From positions 1 to 50,271 of the forward strand of contig JAUNOG010000015.1 of the NCBI GenBank assembly GCA_030531185.1: a DNA stretch of 50,271 bases. The letters run 5' to 3'. This stretch comes from Ruminococcus sp. GTDB taxonomy: Bacteria; Bacillota; Clostridia; Oscillospirales; Ruminococcaceae. The position numbers and the translations under genes are program-made. Shown here piece by piece: positions 24,265 through 32,057 of the stretch (positions are counted from its first letter, which is position 1; each line of letters begins with the position of its first letter). The notes beneath the pieces were generated by a model. The model had not been told where the DNA came from. It saw nothing but the letters and a program-made list of their open reading frames with translations, and searched no databases.

Positions 24265-24972
24265 CTATTCGCCGTCTTCCCTGACAATCGGAACAACGAT
24301 CAAAAGCGGCACGTTAGGATAATGATTAAGCAGATAATCCTCATCGTGAATAGTAGTATCCAGCAATTCCTTTATTACGATCACAGCACAGCATATAACA
24401 GCGCCCAAGAGCGCGCCTTTCAATGCATTGCTTTGATAACTGGGCGAAACGCGCGTCTCGGGAACAATAGCGTAATCAACTATTTTCACTGCGCTGCCGT
24501 CCATAATAGTGTCAATTCTTTTAGGGAGAACCTTAACGATCGTGTTGGCAATAAGCTCCGCTTCATTCGGATCGGTACTTGTTACCGTGACCTGAAAGAC
24601 CTCCGTCTCATTTACCGTTTGCGTTGAGATCATACCTTTAAGAGTTTCATAGCTGTAATCCACTCCGGTCAATTCTATTACCTGCTCCAACGTACCTCTG
24701 GAGTTAAGAATAACGGAATATGTATCGACCAATCCCTTTGAAGCGTTCAGATCGGACAAATCGATTTTTGTGCTTCCCACATCTAAAGACGAGTTATTCA
24801 CATAAAGCATAGCGCTGGACTCATAAAGAGGAGTTATGAAAAAAATCGTAAAGAAAAGGAAAACAGCCCCCCCGACAACAGTCGAAAGCACAATGATCCA
24901 GAGCTTTTTCCACAATGCGTTCAGCATCTGCATAATATCGATATAGTCTTCCTGTTTTGTATTATCATTCAA
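24265..24972 (-). CDS. Wzz/YveK-type polysaccharide co-polymerase and kinase activator
   Basis: A 235-aa protein with two TM helices (about 26-50 and 185-203) flanking an extracellular coiled domain, and a short cytosolic tail. The YESSAMLYV strand, the conserved VPETRVSPS before TM2 and the P-rich approach to the membrane are typical of the Wzz family. With the following kinase it forms the two-part BY-kinase system. The start is TTG 24972 with AAGGGG 7 nt upstream. It is first in the envelope operon. Confidence 0.88.
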   Translation of the reverse strand: MNDNTKQEDYIDIMQMLNALWKKLWIIVLSTVVGGAVFLFFTIFFITPLYESSAMLYVNNSSLDVGSTKIDLSDLNASKGLVDTYSVILNSRGTLEQVIELTGVDYSYETLKGMISTQTVNETEVFQVTVTSTDPNEAELIANTIVKVLPKRIDTIMDGSAVKIVDYAIVPETRVSPSYQSNALKGALLGAVICCAVIVIKELLDTTIHDEDYLLNHYPNVPLLIVVPIVREDGE

Positions 24973-25155
24973 AACTAAAACCCCTTATAAAATATAAAAA
25001 ATAGAAAAGGCACCAAAATATGCAAAAGAACACATTTTTTAGATATCCTTATTTTAACAGAATTAATAATCCGCTGCGGGTTTACTTTATAGCCTTGTCC
25101 GCCGCCTGCCAATAATCATATGTAAATTTTTGGCTACATAAACTTTATTACTAAT

Positions 25156-25184
25156 AGTATAACACATTTAAACATTTTTTTCAA
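25156..25184 (-). promoter_or_regulatory. Promoter of the Wzz-kinase-sortase-LCP operon
   Basis: On the minus strand TTGAAA (25184-25179), 17-nt spacer, TATACT (25161-25156), with an extended -10 TG. Confidence 0.75.
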
Positions 25185-25292
25185 GTGCCGAAAGCAAATA
25201 TGGCATTTTTCACAAAAAAATTGGTTTCCATATGGAGATTTCATACGTTTAAAATAAAGGCTCCTGTATAGCATTTAATTTTGCCATAAATC

Positions 25293-25318
25293 CGTAATAT
25301 CATTGCAACTATATTACG
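25293..25318. repeat. Inverted repeat upstream of sigK
   Basis: CGTAATAT (25293-25300) and ATATTACG (25311-25318) are perfect 8-bp arms separated by 10 bp, about one helical turn. This could be a dimeric regulator site for sigK; the protein is unknown. Confidence 0.4.
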
Positions 25319-25405
25319 ATATTTATCAGTCAAAGCGATTGACCGCATAGGACAATCACGAAAAATCATAAAATAAAATAATTTCCTTTGAAAGGCGGTA
25401 TTGCT

Positions 25406-26131
25406 ATGCTGTTAAGTCTGCTGAATTTCCTCAGCTCCAATTTTCTGTTTTTCGCTCTGCATTTTGATAACACAGGCGTTTTTCCAAAGCCTCTTTCCGC
25501 AAAAGAAGAACGGGAGTGTTTTGAAAGAATGGCGCAGGGCGACACTTCCGCAAGAGATAAGCTCATTGAGCACAATTTACGTCTTGTGGCACATATTATC
25601 AAAAAATACTATTCTGCCTCAAGCGAACAGGACGACCTGATATCCATTGGCACTATCGGACTTATAAAAGCGGTTTCGACTTTCGATCATACCAAGGGGT
25701 GCAGGTTTGCTACCTATGGAAGCAGATGCGTTGAAAACGAAATACTGATGCACTTCCGTACCCTGAAAAAATCAGCCTCCGACGTTTACTTTGACGAGCC
25801 TGTGGAAGCGGACAAAGACGGCAACAGCCTCTGTCTTATCGACATTATTTCCGACGGCGAGGACGTTGCGGATAAGATCGAGCTTATCATCAATTCGGAA
25901 CAGCTTTATAGGTTTATAAACGAGTGCCTTGATGAAAGGGAACGCACTATCATTACGCTTCGTTACGGACTTTACGACGGTGTTCCCCTCACTCAGCGGG
26001 AGGTTGCCAAGAAGCTGGATATTTCACGTTCGTATGTATCCCGCATAGAAAAAAAAGCCCTCGGCATTCTTAAAGACAAGTACGATAAAAGCAATCGCGT
26101 AACAGGCAAAAAAACAGACAAACCGGAATAA
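25406..26131 (+). CDS. sigK: Sporulation sigma factor sigma-K
   Basis: A 242-aa sigma-70 family factor closest to sigma-K. A hydrophobic N-terminal stretch (MLLSLLNFLSSNFLFF) looks like the membrane-bound pro-sequence removed from pro-sigma-K. It leads into FPKPLSAKEE, then region 2 (NLRLVAHIIKKY, DDLISIGTIGLIKAV, ATYGSRCVENEIL) and region 4 (LTQREVAKKLDISRSYVSRIEKK). The gene is uninterrupted; no skin-like element splits it. ATG 25406 follows AAAGGCGG. It indicates mother-cell sporulation capacity, or at least its relic. Confidence 0.85.
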   Translation: MLLSLLNFLSSNFLFFALHFDNTGVFPKPLSAKEERECFERMAQGDTSARDKLIEHNLRLVAHIIKKYYSASSEQDDLISIGTIGLIKAVSTFDHTKGCRFATYGSRCVENEILMHFRTLKKSASDVYFDEPVEADKDGNSLCLIDIISDGEDVADKIELIINSEQLYRFINECLDERERTIITLRYGLYDGVPLTQREVAKKLDISRSYVSRIEKKALGILKDKYDKSNRVTGKKTDKPE

Positions 26132-26234
26132 GGCGCTCATATCAGCGAATATGACTTGCGGACAGGCAAAAATTTGAATTTTCCGCATATAATACAACGT
26201 ACAACGTTTATTGATACTTTCGGGAGATGATATT

Positions 26235-28097
26235 ATGTGCGGTATTTCAGGGTTTTGCAGTTTTCGGGAAAATTACACACAATCCGAAAAAAGTTCGGAT
26301 CGCAGGTTAGGTATACTTAAAGCTATGCGGCTCGCGATCGCCCGAAGAGGAAACGATCAGACGGGCGAATATCTCAGAAAAAATACGGGACTAAGCCATA
26401 CCAGACTATCCATAAGAGACATTGCAGGCGGCGCTCAGCCAATGATAAGAAAACAAAACGGCGCAGAATACGCTGTCGTATTCAACGGAGAAATCTACAA
26501 CACCGACGAGCTTACGCGAAATCTGAAGTCCTTTGGCTACGAATTTCAAACCAGCTGCGATACCGAGGCTATACTGTACGCCTACATACAGTACGGAACA
26601 AAATGCGTGAATTACCTCAACGGGATATTCGCCTTCGCCGTATGGGACGGCGCGCAAAACAAGCTTATGCTTGCAAGAGACAGAGCGGGAGTAAAGCCGC
26701 TGTTTTATACCCTTCAAAACGGAGAATTGATTTTCGGCTCCGAAATAAAGGCTCTTTTCGCTCACCCCGACGTCAAGCCGAGAATTACAGCCGACGGTTT
26801 CAGGGAGTTCTTCGGCATAGGTCCTGCACGAACGCACGGCTGCGGAGTATTCGACGGCATATCCGAAATGATACCCGGATATTTCGCTGTTTTCGGAGAA
26901 AAGGGAATGGAATTTCATCAATACTGGGACCTGCAGAGCCGCGAGCATACGGACAGCTATGAGGAGACTGTCGATAAGGTATCCTATCTGGTTCGGGACG
27001 CCGTAACAAGGCAAATGATATCGGACGTTCCCGTTTGCAGTTTTTTATCGGGAGGAATAGACTCCACCATAGTGACTGCAATATCTGCCGAGTACATTAA
27101 AAATGCGGGTGGAAAGCTGAATACATTCTCATTCGATTTTTCGGGTAATGACAAATATTTTACGTCCAACAGCTTTCAGCCCGAGCGCGACAGACCCTAT
27201 GTGGATATAATGCTTTCGCATATCGATACAAATCATACTTATCTGGAATGCGATGAAAAACATCTCGCAGAGCTGCTCGGCGAGGCAATGAGAGCCAAGG
27301 ACCTGCCCGGTATGGCGGACGTTGACGCTTCTCTGCTGTATTTCTGCCGTCTGGTAAAGGAGAAAAACAAGGTCGCCCTTACGGGAGAATGCGCCGATGA
27401 GATATTCGGCGGCTATCCTTGGTTTTACCGTGAGGATCTGCTCAGCGGCGACGGTTTCCCCTGGTCAAGAAATATATCGGTGCGTCAATGTCTGCTGAAA
27501 GACGGTTTTACAGAACGTCTTGGTCTTGCGGACTATGTTAACGAGCGTTACAGGCAAGCGGTAAAGGCTGTTCCAAGGCTTGACGGGGAAACTCCCGAGG
27601 AGGCAAAACGCAGAGAGATAACCTATCTTAACATAAAATGGTTTATGCAGACGCTCCTTGACAGAATGGACAGAACCAGTATGTACTCAGGTCTTGAGGC
27701 AAGAGTACCCTTTGCAGACCATAGGATAATGGAATACGTATTCAATGTTCCGTGGGAAATGAAACGTAAAAACGGCGTAGAAAAATCACTTCTCCGAGAC
27801 GCATTCAAGGGAGTTATTCCCGACGAGCTGCTGCACCGTAAAAAAAGTCCGTATCCCAAGACGTATGATCCCGCTTACGAAAAAATACTTTCGGACAGGT
27901 TAAAAGCCATAATCGCAGACAGAAGTCTGCCTGTAAACGAGTTTATAGACAAGGAAAAAGTTTTGCGCTTTCTCGAGGCTCCCAACGAATACGGAAAGCC
28001 TTGGTTCGGACAGCTTATGACTGCCGTCCAGCTTACGGCGTATATTATTCAGTTCAGCGACTGGCTGAACGAATACAAGCCTGAGATCGCTATGTGA
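26235..28097 (+). CDS. asnB: Asparagine synthase (glutamine-hydrolysing)
   Basis: A 620-aa AsnB. The N-terminal class II glutaminase starts MCGISGF with nucleophile Cys2 and has RRGNDQTG and NGEIYN; the C-terminal synthetase has the PP-loop LSGGIDST and GECADEIFGGY. It makes asparagine from aspartate, ATP and glutamine. ATG 26235 is fixed by the required Cys2 and by GGGAG upstream. Length is normal for the family. Monocistronic, with a strong terminator after it. Confidence 0.92.
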   Translation: MCGISGFCSFRENYTQSEKSSDRRLGILKAMRLAIARRGNDQTGEYLRKNTGLSHTRLSIRDIAGGAQPMIRKQNGAEYAVVFNGEIYNTDELTRNLKSFGYEFQTSCDTEAILYAYIQYGTKCVNYLNGIFAFAVWDGAQNKLMLARDRAGVKPLFYTLQNGELIFGSEIKALFAHPDVKPRITADGFREFFGIGPARTHGCGVFDGISEMIPGYFAVFGEKGMEFHQYWDLQSREHTDSYEETVDKVSYLVRDAVTRQMISDVPVCSFLSGGIDSTIVTAISAEYIKNAGGKLNTFSFDFSGNDKYFTSNSFQPERDRPYVDIMLSHIDTNHTYLECDEKHLAELLGEAMRAKDLPGMADVDASLLYFCRLVKEKNKVALTGECADEIFGGYPWFYREDLLSGDGFPWSRNISVRQCLLKDGFTERLGLADYVNERYRQAVKAVPRLDGETPEEAKRREITYLNIKWFMQTLLDRMDRTSMYSGLEARVPFADHRIMEYVFNVPWEMKRKNGVEKSLLRDAFKGVIPDELLHRKKSPYPKTYDPAYEKILSDRLKAIIADRSLPVNEFIDKEKVLRFLEAPNEYGKPWFGQLMTAVQLTAYIIQFSDWLNEYKPEIAM

Positions 28098-28112
28098 TAT
28101 TCCGTTTTTTAC

Positions 28113-28147
28113 AAACCTCTGTCTGAATTTTTCGGACAGAGGTTTTT
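28113..28147 (+). terminator. Rho-independent terminator after asnB
   Basis: AAACCTCTGTC (28113-28123) pairs with GACAGAGGTTT (28135-28145), a perfect 11-bp stem running into TTTTT. Confidence 0.9.
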
Positions 28148-28180
28148 GTCCCTTTTTGTGAAATTACGATTTATTTTCTC

Positions 28181-28209
28181 TTGACTAAACGCCTGCAAAA
28201 GCATATAAT
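28181..28209 (+). promoter_or_regulatory. Promoter of the FUSC-HAD gene
   Basis: TTGACT (28181-28186), 17-nt spacer, TATAAT (28204-28209), 45 nt before ATG 28254. Confidence 0.8.
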
Positions 28210-28253
28210 ATATATTGTAAATTTATCCGCTTTTCCGAAAGGACTGTGACAAT

Positions 28254-29525
28254 ATGCTTTCCAAGCTTAATTTTCCGCACATCGGACACCGTATATTAAA
28301 ATCGGCGGCAGGAGTATTTCTTTGCTTTATAGTATACCTTTTAAGGAACAGAAACGGTATCCCGCTTTATACTATGCTCGCCGTTTTATGGTGCGTCCAG
28401 CCGTACACCGATAAAACTATGACTATGGCTTATCAGCGTACTGTCGGCACGCTGATAGGCGCATTTTTCGGACTTATAACCATACTGCTTGAAATTTACA
28501 TAATTCCCATATACGATACGCTTGCGGGCTTCGCTGTCATATCCGCAATGATAATCCCCGTAATTTATACGACAGTGGTTATAAACAAGAAAAACGCATC
28601 GTATTTTTCCTGCGTCGTATTTCTTTCCATTACAGTATCGCATCTTACAGACGAAAATCCTTTTCTGTTTGTGTTTAACAGAACTCTGGACACGTTCATA
28701 GGAATAATAATCGGAGTTGTGGTGAATTCAGCCCGAATGCCCCGAAAGAAAGTAAAGGACAAGCTTTTTGTTGCCGAGCTTGACGATATGCTGTCTCCTG
28801 TAAAGGACGAATTACAGCCTTATTCCAAAGTGGAGATAAACCGAATGCTGTCCGACGGATTAAAGCTTACGATATCGACCATGCGTACTCCTGCGTCTCT
28901 TATGAAACCTCTTGCGGACATTCATCTTAATATGCCCGTCGTAGTTATGAACGGCGCGGCGCTGTACGACATAAAGGAAAACACCTATGTCAAGGCATAT
29001 ATAATTTCAAACTCCACCTGCCTGAAAATCAAAGAGATAATAGACAAAGCGGATATGAACTGTTTTATCAACGCTCTTTCCGACGACAATCTGATGATAT
29101 ACTATGACAGACTTGAAAATCAGGCGGAGCGTACAATTTTTTCACAGCTGAAAAAATCTCCGTACCGCAATTATATAAAACGCGCGCCGTCGTCCGAGGA
29201 TAGGGTAATTTACCTTATGATAATAGATAAAGCGGAAAAAATAGCAAAATTATATAAATCCGTTTCCGAAAGCGAGGTCGGCTCGCATATAAAAATTCTC
29301 ACCTATCCCTCAGACGATTTTAAAGGCTACAGCTATATCAAGATATATAATAAAAACGCCAACAAGCATAATATGATACAGTATCTTATGGACGAATACG
29401 GTATCTCGTCTGCTTTGACTATCGGCGCGCACGATAACAACGATATAAAAGCCTCGGGAAGAAGTCTTAACAGCATTGCAAAAGAACTGAAAAGGAACTT
29501 TAAACCGATGATCTTCACTAAATAA
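28254..29525 (+). CDS. FUSC/aromatic-acid-exporter-like membrane domain fused to a degenerate HAD domain
   Basis: A 423-aa protein. Residues 1-160 hold about six TM helices of the FUSC/ArAE type (early HRILKSAAGVFLCF and a TVGTLIGA helix), usually found in exporters. Residues 170-423 resemble a Cof-type HAD phosphatase: MNGAALYD matches the family's NGA..YD strand and ALTIGAHDNNDIKASG matches motif IV. However, the nucleophile motif DxDG(T) reads ELDDM (175-179), with Glu at the catalytic Asp, and motif IV has HD where GD is expected. The HAD half is therefore probably a binding or regulatory pseudo-phosphatase. ATG 28254 follows AAAGGA. Substrate unknown. Confidence 0.7.
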   Translation: MLSKLNFPHIGHRILKSAAGVFLCFIVYLLRNRNGIPLYTMLAVLWCVQPYTDKTMTMAYQRTVGTLIGAFFGLITILLEIYIIPIYDTLAGFAVISAMIIPVIYTTVVINKKNASYFSCVVFLSITVSHLTDENPFLFVFNRTLDTFIGIIIGVVVNSARMPRKKVKDKLFVAELDDMLSPVKDELQPYSKVEINRMLSDGLKLTISTMRTPASLMKPLADIHLNMPVVVMNGAALYDIKENTYVKAYIISNSTCLKIKEIIDKADMNCFINALSDDNLMIYYDRLENQAERTIFSQLKKSPYRNYIKRAPSSEDRVIYLMIIDKAEKIAKLYKSVSESEVGSHIKILTYPSDDFKGYSYIKIYNKNANKHNMIQYLMDEYGISSALTIGAHDNNDIKASGRSLNSIAKELKRNFKPMIFTK

Positions 29526-29529
29526 ACGC

Positions 29530-29563
29530 CCCCGCTCGGACTAACGCTAACCGAGCGGGGTTT
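29530..29563. terminator. Bidirectional terminator between convergent genes
   Basis: CCCCGCTCGG (29530-29539) pairs perfectly with CCGAGCGGGG (29551-29560); TTT follows on plus. It separates the FUSC-HAD gene from the kinase gene. Confidence 0.75.
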
Positions 29564-29592
29564 GATATACGTTTTTTATATACAGAAAATAA

Positions 29593-30933
29593 TTACCTCA
29601 TATCCTCTACCTGATAAGGTAGCTCAATATTGAAGCACACGCCGCCCTCGAAAAGATTTTCCACAGAGACCTTGCCTCCGCTCAGATCGATAATTCGCTT
29701 GACAAGAGCAAGTCCGAGACCGTTTCCCTCGGTAGCTCTGGAATGGTCCGCCTGATAGAATTTCTCAAAAATCTTCTCGATTTTATCTGCGGGAATACAC
29801 GGTCCGTTATCGGATATCTTCACAACGATACCGTTATCGCTCCTGAATAGCCGTATCCTGATATTTCCGCCCACGGGAGTGAATTTAATAGCGTTATTTA
29901 TGACATTCTGCCACACCTGTCCCATAAGCTCCTCATTGCCCACATAAAAAACGTCCTCCAGATCGATATCCAGATTTATCTCCTTTTTCGACCACTCAGG
30001 CTCAAGCATAAGAATTATCTTGCGTATCTGCTCGTCGATAGAAAATCTATTTTTCTTTCCGATAGTAGTTTGATTTTCCAGCTTTGTAAGTCTGAGTATA
30101 TTGGAAGAAAGCTTTGTAAGTCTGGAGGTCTCGTCAATTATGATCTGAGTGTACTCCCGTCTGTCCTCGGAACTGAGACTTTCGTCCTGCAAAAGCTTTG
30201 CAAAGCCCTGAATGGAGGCGAGCGGAGTTTTGAATTCGTGGGACACGTTTGAAATAAAGTCCCCTCTTAAGGTCTCTATACCCGAAAGCTCCTGCGCCAT
30301 TTTATTGAAGTTTCTGGCAAGCGTTCCGTATTCGTTATCGGACGGCTCCTTTACACGCACCGAGAAGTTTCCTCTTGCGACCTCGGAGGTCGCCTTGCTG
30401 AGATCGTGGATAGGCTGAAGAATTGTCCGCCCCACAAAGCCTGTTATTATCGTACCGATAATAATACAAACTATAAACGCCACTATAATAACGAAATTTA
30501 CCACCCAGTAGAGATTTTCACTGGTAAAGCTGTTTATCTCCACATAAGTTCCGTCAATGCTGGTTATCATTGTCGCCTGCGGGATAATCCCGTCCGAATT
30601 TATGTAGCAGCCCTTTTCTTCAAGCTGTTTCTGATGATCGGCTACCTTGGCGCTGCCTTCATCGAGCGAAGAAATATTAAAGGAGGCAGTATTGGTTATT
30701 GCAATTATTTCATTGTAGGAGTAACCGTCCTCCTCCAGCATTTTTACGGCAGCGTCAAAGCTTAGCATCTGCTGCTCCGCATTTTCCTTCATTATAGGGC
30801 TGAAAACCAACAGCAGGACGCTTATGGAAATCGACGCGGAGATCGCCATTACCATAAAAAACATCAGCGCAAGCTTGAATTGCAGGCTTGTCCTGCTGCG
30901 CTTTACGGAATTCTTTTTATTTGCTTTACTCAC
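29593..30933 (-). CDS. Membrane sensor histidine kinase
   Basis: A 446-aa kinase: TM1 (about 22-46), a small extracellular domain, TM2 (about 142-166), HAMP (about 167-220), HisKA with SHEFKTPLASIQGF (phosphoacceptor His), and HATPase_c with NNAIKFTPVGG, DNGPCIP and GNGLGLALVKRI. It starts at GTG 30933 behind AAGGCGG and overlaps the regulator gene upstream by 8 nt, so the two are coupled. The signal is unknown; the layout is PhoR/VicK-like. Confidence 0.92.
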   Translation of the reverse strand: MSKANKKNSVKRSRTSLQFKLALMFFMVMAISASISISVLLLVFSPIMKENAEQQMLSFDAAVKMLEEDGYSYNEIIAITNTASFNISSLDEGSAKVADHQKQLEEKGCYINSDGIIPQATMITSIDGTYVEINSFTSENLYWVVNFVIIVAFIVCIIIGTIITGFVGRTILQPIHDLSKATSEVARGNFSVRVKEPSDNEYGTLARNFNKMAQELSGIETLRGDFISNVSHEFKTPLASIQGFAKLLQDESLSSEDRREYTQIIIDETSRLTKLSSNILRLTKLENQTTIGKKNRFSIDEQIRKIILMLEPEWSKKEINLDIDLEDVFYVGNEELMGQVWQNVINNAIKFTPVGGNIRIRLFRSDNGIVVKISDNGPCIPADKIEKIFEKFYQADHSRATEGNGLGLALVKRIIDLSGGKVSVENLFEGGVCFNIELPYQVEDMR

Positions 30934-31603
30934 TCTTTACCGCCTTATATCCAAGTCCTCTTACAGTCACGATCGAAAATGACTTACAGCTTCCGTAACG
31001 TTCTCTGAGTCTCTTAATGTGGACGTCCACGGTACGTTCGTCAACGTCCTTATCCATACCCCACAGCTCGTCAAGCAGCTGTCTGCGGGTAAAAATTTTG
31101 TTAGGATATGACAGCAGCTTAAACAGCAGCTTGAACTCCATTTGCGGAATGGTCTCCCCGGGCTGTCCGTCAAAGGACACCGACTGAGCGTCATAGTCAA
31201 GCACGCAGTTTCCCACAGTAAGCGAATGCTCCGTCGCCATTTTTGCACGTCTCAGCAATGCGCCCACGCGCAATATCATTTCGTTTATGTCAATGGGCTT
31301 GACCATATAATCGTCCGTACCTGCAATAAAGCCCTCCTGCTTATCCTCAAAGGTCTCCTTTGCTGTGACCATAAGGATTGGGAGCTGATAATCGGCCTTT
31401 CTGAGCTGTCTTGTCAACTCGTAGCCGTCCATATTGGGCATCATTATATCTGAAATTATCAGGTCGATATTGGTTTTTTCGAGCATATCCAGAGCCTCGA
31501 TACCGTCGTTTGCGGTGAAAGGCTGGTAGCCGTGCTGCTTGAGTGCGGCGGACATAAGCCTTCTCAGGCTTGCGTCGTCCTCAACAACTAAAATCTGGAA
31601 CAT
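30926..31603 (-). CDS. OmpR-family response regulator
   Basis: A 225-aa regulator. The receiver domain has phosphoacceptor Asp in LIISDIMMPNMDG and the conserved Lys in YMVKPID; the C-terminal winged helix ends VRGLGYKAVKSE. ATG 31603 is preceded by GGGAGG 8 nt upstream, better placed than the adjoining TTG. It is first in the two-gene operon with the kinase. Confidence 0.93.
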   Translation of the reverse strand: MFQILVVEDDASLRRLMSAALKQHGYQPFTANDGIEALDMLEKTNIDLIISDIMMPNMDGYELTRQLRKADYQLPILMVTAKETFEDKQEGFIAGTDDYMVKPIDINEMILRVGALLRRAKMATEHSLTVGNCVLDYDAQSVSFDGQPGETIPQMEFKLLFKLLSYPNKIFTRRQLLDELWGMDKDVDERTVDVHIKRLRERYGSCKSFSIVTVRGLGYKAVKSE

Positions 31604-31643
31604 CAAATTTACCTCCCGACAGTTAAAATAAAACTACATTGAT

Positions 31644-31671
31644 ATTTTACCGCAAAATTATGAATTTGCAA
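31644..31671 (-). promoter_or_regulatory. Promoter of the two-component operon
   Basis: On the minus strand TTGCAA (31671-31666), 16-nt spacer, TAAAAT (31649-31644), about 40 nt before the regulator start. Confidence 0.6.
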
Positions 31672-31754
31672 TTAACTTGAATTCTCTCAAATTTGATCCT
31701 GCAAAGCTGCCGAAAATTCATTTTCGGTTCATATAGGAATGATATTATATATGC

Positions 31755-31935
31755 AAATAAAGTTTGGCGGTTGGTAAAGCCTAAAGTACAAGCCGTTAAT
31801 CCTTCCCTCTTGCGGATCCCCCAATTCGCATAGCTGCCTGCACTCTAGGTTTTGCCAAATGTCAAACTATCCCATTCATAATTCTATAAAAATTAATGCT
31901 CATTTCCGCCGATAGAAGTGGGTATTAATTTTTTT
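31755..31935 (+). ncRNA. Candidate stand-alone small RNA (C-rich loops, own terminator)
   Basis: A TATTAT -10 (31743-31748) with a weak -35 precedes about 180 nt with no coding potential. Bases 31762-31787 pair with 31842-31867 as a 26-bp stem with only two mismatches. The 54-nt apical part has two pyrimidine motifs (CUUCCCUC, GAUCCCCC), and UAUCCC follows the stem. UCCC motifs in unpaired regions are how several Firmicutes small RNAs bind ribosome sites. The RNA ends in a strong terminator (31892-31935). The long stem with a large apical bubble also recalls 6S RNA, but I cannot match its conserved core. It is transcribed opposite to both neighbours. Confidence 0.6.
31892..31935 (+). terminator. 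Terminator of the candidate small RNA
   Basis: ATTAATGCTCATTTC (31892-31906) and GAAGTGGGTATTAAT (31915-31929) form a 15-bp stem using three G-U pairs, then seven Ts. Since no plus-strand gene precedes it for over 2 kb, it must end a non-coding transcript. Confidence 0.85.
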
Positions 31936-31964
31936 ATGCAAGGAACGCCGATCTGCTTTTTTTA

Positions 31965-32056
31965 GCGGGCTCTGCCCTGCGCCCGCAAGGGGCTACTCGC
32001 CCCTTTGAACCCTCGCAAGCGTCGCGCCGCTTGACCCGCGCCTTTTTGTGCGGGTC
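31965..32056. repeat. GC-rich multi-palindrome extragenic element
   Basis: Four consecutive hairpins in an otherwise AT-rich gap: GCGGGC/GCCCGC (31965-31986), AAGGGGC/GCCCCTT (31987-32005), CAAGCG/CGCTTG (32016-32033) and GACCCGC/GCGGGTC (32033-32056). Its GC content is far above the flanks. Such blocks recur in intergenic regions of Oscillospiraceae genomes (from memory). It abuts the pncB stop and may act as 3'-end structure for that mRNA, but no U-tract supports a classical terminator. Only one copy was noticed in this window. Confidence 0.6.
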
Positions 32057-32057
32057 T

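Larger units (their letters stand above)
24973..25405. other. 433-bp intergenic region between divergent operons
   Basis: It holds the minus-strand promoter of the envelope operon (25156-25184), a leader of about 175 nt before the Wzz-like gene with no riboswitch I can recognise, and an AT-rich plus-strand approach to sigK that includes the inverted repeat at 25293-25318. No coding potential was seen. Confidence 0.6.

Noticed and set aside
24973-25150. c-di-GMP riboswitch in the leader of the envelope operon
   Set aside because: The neighbouring GGDEF gene made this attractive, but the conserved GEMM core and receptor sequences are not present.
31965-32056. Classical terminator for pncB
   Set aside because: The hairpins are strong, but on the minus strand none is followed by a U-tract; A-runs follow instead.
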